Positions 1 through 10,359 of a stretch of DNA of 64,000 nucleotides are shown piece after piece. This DNA is from Saccharum officinarum (lineage: Eukaryota > Streptophyta > Magnoliopsida > Poales > Poaceae), in the NCBI GenBank assembly GCA_020631735.1, contig CM036160.1:117410680-117474679 (forward strand), in the 5' to 3' direction. Under the pieces are notes generated by a model. That model had not been told where the DNA came from, searched no databases, and was given only the letters and a program-made list of their open reading frames with translations. The position numbers were made by a program, and so were the translations under genes. Position 1 is the stretch's first letter, and the number at the start of each line of letters is the position of its first letter.

Positions 1-824
1 GGCTGGTGGCGATGGCGATGGGGTTGCCGGAGACTTTCGAAAGCAAGGAGCCAAGCAGGCAGCCTTGAGTGGAGTCAGGCTGGGGAGCAGGCAGCTGGAC
101 CCCCTTGCATACTAGTACTAGTTGCTGTGCTGACTTCCACCTCGTCTCCTTCATTGTCGTCTGGTTTCGGTTAGGCGCCTCGCCTATCCGTCACGGGTGA
201 CCGCCATACTCGGCGGCTTTGTTTGGTCCCTGTAGTAAATGAATGGGTTGGCCGGTCTACGCTGCCATTGCGTAATTGCAATCTGCCTGCCGAGAGAGAT
301 GCTCAAGACATTTCAGGCTTCAAAGTGTAGTAGCATGGTCCAGGATATGGGTGCTGCGTACCGTACGAAGCGCAAGTCCTGCATTGTTTGTTTGGGCTAA
401 GCAGGAGATGGATGGTTGCCGGCTTGCAGCTCTCCAAATCCACTACTACTTATTCGGCTAATGGCATTATGGCACAACCCAACCAGCACACGATTAATGG
501 CTGGGAGCTGGGGGCTTCAAAAGCCATTACTCGCGGTTCATGGTTTGTCTGCGCTAGAAGCTTTTCATATCATCCACCATAGCTGAGAGGCCGAATGGGC
601 GGGTGAGCGTGAGGCAGCTGGACCGCTAGAGACTAGACTTGGCATCCCTGAGTCTTGACAGCAGAATAATAATCTTTCCTCCAAGATGCAATGCAAGATC
701 ACCTGTCAAGTGCTAATCCAGATCCAGTAAAAGTCTCTGCCTCTCGGAGCAAAGACAAAGCGTACATCCATTAGCTGATGTGTCATCGGGCCGTAGAATC
801 TCGTACAGTCACAGCAGGAAGCTA
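1..824. other. No gene recognised; possible 3' end of a gene at the edge
   Basis: Mixed-composition sequence without a convincing long reading frame. One short frame runs from the left edge (positions 3-68) and ends in TGA; its last residues (ETFESKEPSRQP) look protein-like, so the final codons of a plus-strand gene may enter here. This cannot be decided from 22 codons. Confidence 0.2.
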
Positions 825-1033
825 CTCCCTCTGTCAAAAAGTAAGTGCACTTTTAGAGTGTAGGTAAAGAGGTTAAGAGTAGTGAGAAATTATATATATA
901 ATACTATAAAGGTGTAATCATTACACAGAGAAAGTAGAAATATGCAAATAAAATTAGTTTGTCTTATATCTAAAGGTATATTTATTTTAGGAAAATTTTT
1001 GACCTAAACAAGTGCACTTGTTATAGGACGGAG
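825..1033. mobile_element. Stowaway-like MITE
   Basis: The left end CTCCCTCTGTCA and the right end TAGGACGGAG form the terminal inverted repeat typical of Tc1/mariner-derived Stowaway MITEs. Subterminal AAGTGCACTT occurs at both ends in inverted orientation. The left flank is TA; the right flank reads TG, so the second TA has mutated. The interior is AT-rich and non-coding, 209 bp in total. Confidence 0.8.
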
Positions 1034-1834
1034 TGATCAGCCTGCACCTCACCTGAACCTGCGTACTACAGTAGTACTGCACAGTACTGCAGGAGTACTC
1101 GTGCAGTCGTGCTAGCAGTCGGTTTTCATCCTGATGCAAGACGACAACACATGGTACAGAAGATGCAGGTTCCTGTTCGTGCTGAGCAGTGGGCACACGT
1201 CGCAACTGCAGAGACAGAGTTGCAGTCCGGTGGTTTCCATCCTTTCCCTTGTCCCATTCGCTCCACTTTCAATTCTCCTTTAACCAAAGTTGCGAGCAGG
1301 AAGATTTCAATTCTCCTTTAACCGAAGTTGCGAGCAGGAAGACGGTTAGACGATGATGGCGCAGAGCTTGAGCGATGCTTCTGCCATCATGATTGACAAA
1401 CAGAGAGGGCACGTACATGCATATACTTGGCTTTGAAGGTCACGAAACCCCCCACTGTCTGTTCGTTGGTCCTTTTGCTCGATCATTTTCTCTTCGCATA
1501 AGGTTTGTTGTACGATAATGACTACATGGATGATTTGTTCCGATGAACGATCATTCAGTTACATGCTTTGCACTTTACAGCAGCCGTTAGAGGTTGGTGC
1601 TGAAACCTGGAATCTGAAGGGTGCCATGATTGATTCTTCAGAATTTCAGATCCTCAAATGACGCGAGCCGGTACGGCGGTAGTGCTGAGCTAATGATCAA
1701 GCCTGAAGGATTGGTTATGTGGGTGCCAAGAAACGAACGAGCCCTAATACGCGATCGATGCTGCACTGTTGCATTGCATCAGCGTCAGACTTCTTGACTG
1801 TCACGACTCACGACCGCGTGGTTGTTGCATTGCC
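1034..1834. other. Intergenic, nothing recognised
   Basis: I find no long ORF, splice-linked exon or transposon terminus. A short direct repeat (TTTCAATTCTCCTTTAACC with AAGTTGCGAGCAGGAAGA) occurs twice near 1268-1341. Confidence 0.4.
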
Positions 1835-2054
1835 GGGCCTCGTTTAGACGGTGAAAAGTTAGAATTTTTCTAACTGTAGCACTTTCGTTTGTATTTGATA
1901 ATTAACGTCCAATTATAGATTAACTAGGTTCAAAAGATTCGTGATTTATAATTAAACTGTACAATTAGATATTTTTTAATCTATATTTAATATTTCATAC
2001 ATACATGCAAAAGTTGTTCTGACGAAGAGAGTGAAAAAATTTCACTTTATAGCC
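1835..2054. mobile_element. MITE, same family as the element at 3975-4213
   Basis: It starts GGCCTCGTTTAGAC and ends near TATAGCC. Internal blocks (TTTGATAATTAACGTCCAATTATAG..., then AGAGAGTGAAAAAATTTCAC) match the better bounded element at 3975-4213. No target-site duplication was identified, so the ends are approximate. Confidence 0.5.
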
Positions 2055-2492
2055 TTGCATCTGATCAAGTCCCGATTCATGAGCGCTGATTTTTTTTCCC
2101 CTTAGCGTACCTGTGTTTCTGAAGCTGCATGGCTCGCCTCACCCTGGCGGAGCTTTTTCAGAGCACTGCCGCTGACGGTGACGGATCATTGTTCCCCTGC
2201 CAGCTTCACCGACCCCTCGTACTTGTTTCAGGTCGGGCATGGTGATCGATAACGCGCAAATGATGACGTTGACGTGCACGATCAAGTGATCAACAGCTTG
2301 AGCAGGGGTAGGGTGGTGGTGGCTGCTCGTCTCGACTTGGCCCATCCTCACGTCTCACTCAACCTATCGCTCATCATTGCTCGAATCCTCGTCATCGTCG
2401 GCTGCCATGCATTGGTCTCCTCCTCACCTTGCCGCCATTGACAGGTGGATCTTGCCGCAACTCATTTTCACCTGTCATGGTTGGCCTTTTGG
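2055..2492. other. Intergenic, nothing recognised
   Basis: No coding signal on either strand beyond short overlapping frames. Confidence 0.3.
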
Positions 2493-2495
2493 TTA

Positions 2496-3308
2496 GACTG
2501 ACTCCAACAGATACAACCCAAACACACGATGCATTCACCAACTTGGGTCGGGCACAACGAAAGGGTACGAGACCCATAACCTCCCCTCTCCAACAGCAGA
2601 CGCAACAAAGCGGACGCATCTTCCTTTCCTCCTCTTGCGAGCACCGAGCCCTGACTCCGTAGCCGCCGCCGCCTCCTCTTCCCTTCCTCTCGCGGACAGC
2701 AAAAGCGGGCTGCCGCCCCTACCAAGCTCCGCCCCCGGAGCAGATCCATGCTCGCCCTCCACCTCCCCTCGCGGATCCACGCTCGTCCCCTTCGTCACCG
2801 ATGGCGGCGGCCTCTGGGCGGCGGTGCGGGGACCGGGGACGCCATGGCTGTGCGGACCGGCGAGCGGTGGCGTGGACCGGTGACATCCAGGCCAACCTCG
2901 CGCGGGGCGGACCGGTGACATCCAGGCGCGGACCGGCAAGTGGCGGAGCCGACCGGTGGCGCTGACCGGCAAGCGGTGATGCGGACGCGACCTCCCCCAG
3001 CGGAGCTTCCAGGTGCGCTTGCGAGCTGCCTTTGCGCGGAGCTCCCCGTCACGGGTCCGCCATGGTTGTGCCGGCGGCTCCCCGTCACGGTCCCGTTAGG
3101 CCACGCCGCCGGCTCCCCGTCATGGGCCCACCATCGTCGATGGCGCAAATTTGGGTCGACGAGAGAGAGTGACGCAATTTTGGGTTCCCTCTCACCTCCG
3201 ACGCAAAATGGGTGCTCGCATTGCGTTCTCCGTTGGAGAGCGTTTTTTTAATGTACACTAGGCATTTTAGGTATGGGTAGCCTTTTGCGTTCCTCGTTGG
3301 AGACAGTC
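2496..3308. mobile_element. Harbinger-like element with GC-rich interior
   Basis: The left terminus GACTGACTCCAAC and the right terminus GTTGGAGACAGTC are inverted repeats of each other with 12 of 13 bases matching. The element is flanked by TTA on both sides (2493-2495 and 3309-3311), the usual 3-bp target of PIF/Harbinger elements. Its 813 bp carry no transposase. The interior from about 2620 to 3130 is very GC-rich and contains repeated blocks of the type GCGGACCGG...GGTGACATCCAGG, unlike the AT-rich ends. A captured genomic fragment is possible but I recognise no gene in it. Confidence 0.7.
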
Positions 3309-3505
3309 TTACATGCTCTGTCACGGTAATCCTAACGTAGCAATCGGCACCAACGTGCGAAAGGAAAGCTGCAAAAGTGTGCATCCATCGGTTCATGTCT
3401 CGCGTGGCTTCGGAATCTCGTACAGTCACAAGAGAGAGCCCGCACCTGCATCCTGTACGGTAACAAGTGCAGTAACAGTAGTTTTTAACTGTAGCAGTAG
3501 GTCAG

Positions 3506-3836
3506 GGGGTGTTTAGTTCCTTTCTATTTTTTTTATCTCATCACATCGGATACTTAGACACATGCACGAAGTATTAAATATAGATAAAAAAATAACTAAT
3601 TACCCAGATTACGATAAATTTGCATGACGAATTTTTTTGAGCCTAATTAATCTATGATTTGACAATGTTGTGTTACAATAAACATGTGCTAATAACGGAT
3701 TAATTAGGCTTAATAAATTCATCTCGCGGTTTTTAGGTGGATTATGTAATTAGTTTTTTATTAGTATCCGAACACCTATTCCAACATCTCTTAAAACATC
3801 CGATGTGACATATTTTTCGCCGAAACTAAACACCCC
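3506..3836. mobile_element. MITE (GGGGTGTTTAGTT family)
   Basis: The ends GGGGTGTTTAGTT and AACTAAACACCCC form a perfect 13-bp terminal inverted repeat. The interior is AT-rich and non-coding. A related, truncated copy lies at 61846-62069, sharing blocks such as AACATGTGCTAATAACGG and TTAATAAATTCATCTC. No clear target duplication was found here. Confidence 0.75.
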
Positions 3837-3974
3837 TTGTACCGAAGCAAGACAGACAGCAGAACAGCACAGAGTACTCGAGTCAAGATCAAATGCAGGT
3901 GCTTTCTGACTCGAGTTTCTGTTGATGCTTTGCTGGGTCTGGGCACACACATCGCCATCGCGTAGTTGCACTAA

Positions 3975-4213
3975 GGCCACGTTTAGATTGTGAAAAAATT
4001 TCAATCCAATAAATAGTACCATTTTCGTCTTATTTGACAAATATTGTCCAATCATGGACCAACTAGACTTAAAAGATTCATCTCGTGATTTTTAACTAAA
4101 CTGTGTAATTAGTTATTTTTTTTACCTACATTTACTACTTCATACATGGGTCCAAAGATTGATATGATGGAGAGAGTGAAAAAATTTCAACTTTTGGAGT
4201 GCATCCAAAGGCC
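3975..4213. mobile_element. Tourist-like MITE with TAA target duplication
   Basis: The element begins GGCCACGTTTAGAT and ends TGCATCCAAAGGCC. It is flanked by TAA at 3972-3974 and TAA at 4214-4216, as expected for Tourist/Harbinger MITEs. Its interior is AT-rich, and near the right end the block GAGAGTGAAAAAATTTC mirrors GTGAAAAAATTTC of the left end. Confidence 0.75.
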
Positions 4214-4216
4214 TAA

Positions 4217-5066
4217 CTCCCCATCGTCCTCTTTTTGAGAAAATAACGCGGTACACAAAAATCGTGAGCAAGGAATACATCGAGCCATCGAGGCAGATGA
4301 TCTGATGATGCAGAGGCTGATCCATTCGAGGCATGCATGCATTCAGCTCTGACATGATGGGTAAAGAGGACAGTAAACCCTGTACTGATATAGTACTTGG
4401 CTCCCAAGATTAGGAAGAACACACTGATTTCCGACACAATCACACTAAGAGCCTGTTCGGTAGGGCTCCTTTTCGAATCCGGAACATGAGGCTATCACTA
4501 TTAGATATTATCACTTATACATGATCTCACTTAGCATAATACAAGAACACGTAATCCATAATCAGTAATGAACTGAACTTAATTAATCACTAACCTTTTA
4601 TCGGAGATGCCCTGAAGCCGCTGACATCCTGTGCCTGCTCGAGGTAGCAGGCAAACACCGTCGCTGGAGAAGAGGAAAGGAGAGACGCCGGCACGGTGGA
4701 GGCCGGCGGCTGGTCTCTGGTCTTCAGATCCCGATCCCGTGCACCCTTGATCGGTTAGGTGAATTGGTCAAGAGAGCCCCGATGAGGATCTCCTTTTTCT
4801 CTTATACCACGGGTTAGTCCTGGGACGAGACCAATTAGTCAGTTAGATGTGCCCCCGATCAGAGCTCGGTTATGCCTGTTAAACCCTTAAGACTCTGTCT
4901 TTTGACCGAGCCAGAGATCATTCCAACAATCACATCTAACGTCATTTGGTTTCAAATTGCAACATTCATCAGAACATGGCTGTGAAATCTGAATCTTACG
5001 TGTGACATGATTTAGTCTCAAATGATCAGGTGCATACTGAAATCTGAATCTTATGTGTGCCATGAA
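4217..5066. other. Intergenic, nothing recognised
   Basis: Position 4451 starts a GAGCCTGTTCGGTAGGGC motif resembling a MITE terminus, but I could not find the opposite end. No coding frame was supported. Confidence 0.3.
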
Positions 5067-5174
5067 CCTGTTCGGCTGATCGTTTCTGCGGCTGATGCTG
5101 ATGCTGATTTGTTATGAGAAAAAAACACTGCTGAATGGCTGGCTGATTCTTGCTGATAAGCGCAAGCGAACAGG
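5067..5174. mobile_element. Short MITE (CCTGTTCG family), copy 1
   Basis: The left end CCTGTTCGGCTGATC and the right end GCGCAAGCGAACAGG are inverted repeats. The core resembles CTGATTTGTTATGAGAAAAAAACACTG and GCTGATAAGC. Two more copies of the family occur at 31426-31532 and inside an intron at 55668-55784. Confidence 0.65.
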
Positions 5175-6986
5175 GTTGCGGCTTGCTGGTGTTGGGCATA
5201 ATCAGGTGACTAGTACACGGGACCAAGGAGGCCACGGTTGGCATACGAGAAATGAGGCGCCGTCAAGGGATACGTATAAACAAAGAAGATGTTTCATTCA
5301 CAGGCGATGATACGTCTGTACACCATCATTTATCCGAAACAATCGGTGCTATTGTTTCGATGAAGGCCAAAAGGGATTAGCCATGAGGAGCTGTAGTGGG
5401 ATTTCGCCCAAGGGAAATTCCGGTGTGACTGTAAATCAAAGGCGATTTCTCTTTTTGACTCAATCACAGTTCCCAAATAAATCAATTCTAAAGATCCGTG
5501 CAGGTCAAACTATCTTAAGTGACAATATCTATGACATACAGCGTAAAGTAAACATATTATAAAAATATATTCTATAATATATCTAATTATAATAATTTGA
5601 TGCTATAATCTTGACGATTTTTCTAGAAATCAGCAAAGATTTAAAAATTTTGACTTAAAACAACTCTAGAAATTTATTTATTCAGGGACAAAGAATTATA
5701 TAAACAAAGTCCCCGGTGATGTGGGGGACATCGTTCAAGTACGCTCATGTGAGATTGCATGGACTAATTCAATACCCAAAATTGATACGGCTACTATCAC
5801 CAGTGATTTTGCACCGAGGAACGTTAGAATTTTTCAAAAGTAATTTAATATGTATAAATTATTTTATTTGAATATTGATTTTTGATACATTATTAAATAT
5901 TATTATCATTTTATTTATACTTAGGCTCCCAAAAAAAGTCATGATTGATTGATGCTGTGGATGGTTGCCACTTGACACCAACCCAACCGTTGTGTAACAC
6001 TATATATAACTATATGAGGGAGCCCTCTACCACCCAGAGGTAAAGGCAAGGGACATTTGAAAGATAGTATGCCATAGGATACCATATGTAGTAGGATAGT
6101 CACTAACCAGAAATGTTAGCGGTTTATTGTCTTAATACATTATGTGATGAGATAGTGAGGAGAGGGATGAGAAATTGTTGGTATTTGTGGTTAGAAAACT
6201 TAGATTACAATTTTATTTCAATATATCCAAAAAATATTTCAATTCATTATCACTTTACTAACACTACAATCATAAACTATAAATTTTTATTTTGCTTACT
6301 CGTTTATTGTTACTTTGCTAACACTACAAAATTAAATTGTTAGTTGTTATTCTGCTTATTTGTTTCTTTGTTATTTTGCTAACTCTACGGTTCTCATTTA
6401 TAAACTATTAAATGGGTTATGCGTCATATGTTGTGTTGTTTAATCAAACTTGATTTAGAGCAAAACAAGAGGACAAGGACGTGAAGAATGTTTCGCTGCG
6501 AGTCGTTGCGTCCTGGTGCCCGCGCGGAAGCCGACATAGCATCAACAAGCGTGGGTAGCCTCAATTGAGGAGCTCACAACGAAGTTCGACAAGCTACGAA
6601 ATCAGTTCAAGGGATCCAAGCCATGATGAAGGAGACGTTGGACAAGGGAGCGATATGGAAGCTTGTGGAATGACCGCGGATGAGTCACTCGGGGCTATGC
6701 TTTAGAGGACTACCTCTATAGCGGAGTGCGTCGACACAGCGATAGCGCGCATCACGTAGTTAGAGCACCGTCCGCCACCTCCTCCACAACATCCTCCGCA
6801 ACCGCAGCATCTACATGCGCACCTCCACCGGTTCCTCCCGATCACCTTCTTCGTGCTGAATTTGAACATGGATCCACAAACGTCACCGCGCCCATTTGTG
6901 TTCAATATGGAGCGGCCCAACAAGCACCGGCTTTCACAAGATCACGGGGCTGGTGTCTGCGCCTTCTCGTTTAGGCTCTTGGTTTA
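5175..6986. other. AT-rich intergenic DNA, then unassigned repeat-like sequence
   Basis: 5400-6420 is AT-rich with no coding signal. 6480-6986 is GC-richer and has proline/serine-rich frames on the plus strand (6726-6974) that could derive from a retroelement gag-proximal region. No conserved domain can be named. The TRIM-like element begins directly after it. Confidence 0.3.
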
Positions 6987-8056
6987 TGTAACAACCAAAA
7001 AATGGGTAAAGTGGGCCCAATTCGCGGAATGGGCCGATGGACTGCAGCTGGGGCAGTGGGACGACTGTAGCTGCGGGTTACTGTACATCCAGACTCCGGG
7101 ACTATAGCAGCGTGGTGCTGCAAATCGGACACTGTAGCAGCTGTTGCTGTAGCAACGAACTGGCCAGGCCAAATCCGGTTTACTGCAGCGCGGGTACTGT
7201 TCACCAGTTACTGTAGCACCGCGAAATACTGTGCACCCGGTGTTTAGTAGCATAATGTGAATCCTGAGGGAGTTTCATCGACTTAAATATTAGGGCTTGA
7301 GACACGTAGTAACCTTCGATTAACCGTTTTGAGCGAAGCAAGGATGAAAGCTCAAGCGGGTTGCTACGCAGGTGGGACCACTCCTCGGCAGAGTGGGCCT
7401 GGGCCGTGTATGCCAGGACTGGATGTTACATTTGGTATCAAAGCCGACTCTCGCGGTTTCACGGGCACGTGGAGATCAGATGCGCGGGCATGATGTGTGC
7501 ATGTGCATGGGCCCGTCGTGGACACGGCATGGCATGGCACACACGCCGGTATGGGAACACACAAACGTGGCCAAGAGAGGAGGATCTTGGATTAAGTGTC
7601 CCGAAAGGATAAGCCGATCTGGTATTCGACGGGAACGTCGAATCCTTAGGGGGTGATTGTAACAGCAAAAAAAGGGCCAAGTGGGCCCAATTCATGGAAT
7701 GGGCCGATGCACTGTAGCTGGGCCAGCGGGTCGGGGGGGACTGCAGATGCGGGTCACTGCACATCCGGACCCGGGGTACTGTAGAAACGTGGCGATGTAG
7801 ATCGGGAACTGTAGCAGCCCGTTACTGTAGCACCGAATTGGGCCATGTATTGGTTACTGTAGCATCGTGAAACACTGCGCGCCGGTATTTAGTACCCTAC
7901 TGTGAATGCTGAGGGAGTTTGACCGACTTAAATATTAGGGTCAAGGACGCGTAGTAACCTTCGGTTAACCGTTTACCCTACTGTGAATGGGAGTTTGACC
8001 GACTTAAATATCAGGGCCAGGGACGCGTAGTAACCTTCGGTTAACCGTTTTGAACG
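6987..8056 (+). mobile_element. TRIM-like mini LTR retrotransposon
   Basis: The 5' LTR (6987-7430, 444 bp) starts TGTAACA and ends TGTTACA. It is followed after 2 bp by TGGTATCAAAGCC, a primer-binding site close to the plant initiator-Met tRNA type. The internal region is only about 227 bp (7431-7657) and non-coding. A short purine tract (TTAGGGGGTGAT) precedes the 3' LTR, which starts TGTAACAGC at 7658. The 3' copy loses similarity near 8056 and lacks the last ~93 bp of the 5' LTR, so it is truncated and no target duplication can be seen. The LTRs are clearly diverged, so the insertion is old. The motif ACTGTAGCA recurs many times in both LTRs. Confidence 0.75.
7893..8050. repeat. 81-bp tandem duplication inside the 3' LTR
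   Basis: A block starting TACCCTACTGTGAATG and ending GGTTAACCGTT occurs at 7893-7973 and again from 7974, with a small deletion and a few substitutions in the second copy. The 5' LTR has only one copy of this block, so the duplication arose after insertion or in a sister LTR. Confidence 0.75.
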
Positions 8057-10064
8057 ATTTGTTGCCTGACTAGTGTTAGCGACATAAACTAAAAGTAATA
8101 CGAGAGGCTATCGGAGAGAGGGGGGAATTGATAGCAAAACAATTGGAATCTCCAAAGAAACTTGAAGTAATAGAGACAACAACCATTAGAATAACCGCTG
8201 GACCGGCTTATCGGTTGGATTCTGAATTTGATTAGGTAGTCGCATTATCAATGTATTTTTCTTATCACAACATTTTTATCAATTATAAATTAATAACATT
8301 TTTTCAAGTCATACTGTCTTGTTGATTTGTGCCATTTATTCTTAGTCCTTTCAATTTGTGCCATTCATTCTTATAGACACTAAACATGTAATCACCCTCA
8401 GATACATCAAGTCCTATTGCAACATCAAGTCCTATTGCCTTGTTGATCTGTGCGAATTCTGAAGGTACCGTAATGTCTGGGGGGTTGAATTAGTCAACTT
8501 AAACAAGGACCTTTACAAAATCTGCTTATCAAAACTTATGTAAAATATCTATCTAGATGTGCACTACGATTTTGCATAGTGTTTGCTATCTCTATATTAA
8601 AAATGTTTTGCATCTATGTTCCAATCATACAATTAACCTAGCAAGATAGACTACAAAAGGGAAAGCACATAACCTAAAGAATACATGTAAGTGCATAAAT
8701 ATAAAGGGCTAGATATACACAAACTCCTGATAATGATATTTTTCTTCAGGTATCGAGAAGCTCACGCTCCCCTTAGTCCTTGTTGAAGCCCCTCGCTGGT
8801 TCGGAGCTATATGCACTGCAGTGGGTGCGGCCGCACCCATGCAAAAAAAAATTGTGATAAATGTTAAATTTCTATTACCATATTTGCACCCACACATAAA
8901 TTATTGCACCTACAAGGCAAGCACACATCCCTCGAATTTGCTCTATCTCTGTCACATGCTTGCAGTTAATCGTGATTACCAGCCGCATACAATCTCATTC
9001 ACTCCAACTCGATTACTCAAAACCTTAGTTGAAAATTTCCATTTTCTTCTACCTACTACACCTGTCTTGATATTTCTCATGTTTGGCTTCTTTTTTTTAT
9101 ATATAACAAAGCTTATGCAATATGTATGTCAGAATCGCAATATGTTATATCTTCAAGATGTAATTTCTATGATTGAGGGCACTTTGGAGAAATCAAATAT
9201 TCGAACTGCTAAAAATTCTATGTACAAATCCAGTATCCAAACAGGAAGAATTTTTATTATCTAGAATCTAGAATATAAAATCCCTATCTACTTCAGATTT
9301 CAAGAATCCCTAAGGGATTCAAACGGCATCATGGTCATAACCGTGCGGTGACCCCCCCAATCACAACATGGTGTAAAGAGAGGGAAGGGGCAAAACCAAA
9401 GTCAAAATCTCTGCTGCGACCAGTGTAATACAAGTTCTGTGGATCCTCACGCACAGGCTAGTATGCTAACTTTTCTATTTTTTAACGTACACGTGCAGGG
9501 CAGTCCGGCCAGCCCACCAAGCGACCTGCGCTGGTCGCGATGCTCGACCAGTGGCGCGTTATAATCTTCATCGGTATGGAGACAGGAACGCATGCTAATG
9601 CAAGCCCAACCAACCGAACCAAAACTGTGCTAATTCTGCAATGGGTTTGGTCCAAATCCTAAGTCCGTCCCTCCATTGCGCGTGACTTTTATAGGAAAGC
9701 ACCTTCGATGAAAATGGATGGTCGGTGATCAACTTCAGTCTCCGTGGATATAGAGGTGATTAAAAGGCTATAGAAACAAGATAGATCAGCAAACACGTAT
9801 ACCAATATCAACATATTGTCATCATACATTAAAAGTTACTATTGTAGAAGCAATTGTTACGATATGAAATCTGAAACTTTAGACAGCAAAAATTACACGG
9901 ATGACACTATATGCATATATGACCGACGAGGAGATAGTGCCATCCATGATCCATCTCACGGAGGCCGGTGCATCAAAAAGTACCGTGTAGTTACAACACA
10001 ATCCTTGTTAATAGCATGCAACTTCAGAAGTTAGAACTAACAACCACAAAGCTACAGTACATTA
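8057..10064. other. Intergenic, no gene recognised
   Basis: AT-rich DNA. A perfect 18-bp palindrome (TGGGTGCGG followed by its complement) lies at 8822-8839. A 147-codon frame at 8821-9264 has no recognisable domain and composition typical of chance frames in AT-rich DNA. 9800-10064 would be the 3' untranslated side of the DUF6598 gene. Confidence 0.35.
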
Positions 10065-10359
10065 CTATTTCTGAACATTCAAAGGAACAGGATGATAGGA
10101 AATGAGTGACCAAGCGACAGTAACTTCCATCTTACAAAAGCCAACATCAAGCACACCATTACTTCTCTTGTCTTCCTTAGGTTTGAAAACCCATTCATCT
10201 TTCATAACCTTTTTTCCACATTCAGACGCCTCCCATGACTTGATGCAAACTTTTAGATTTCCCCTATTTTCAACAGAAACAACACGCCAGGACATCTCAA
10301 TCTCACCATCACCACTGACATGAAATTTCTCAACAACAGAGTCAAGTAAGATGATTTTC

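Noticed and set aside
8821..9264. 147-codon plus-strand frame
   Set aside because: AT-rich composition, no domain and no splice-linked neighbours. It starts inside the palindrome; no evidence of coding.
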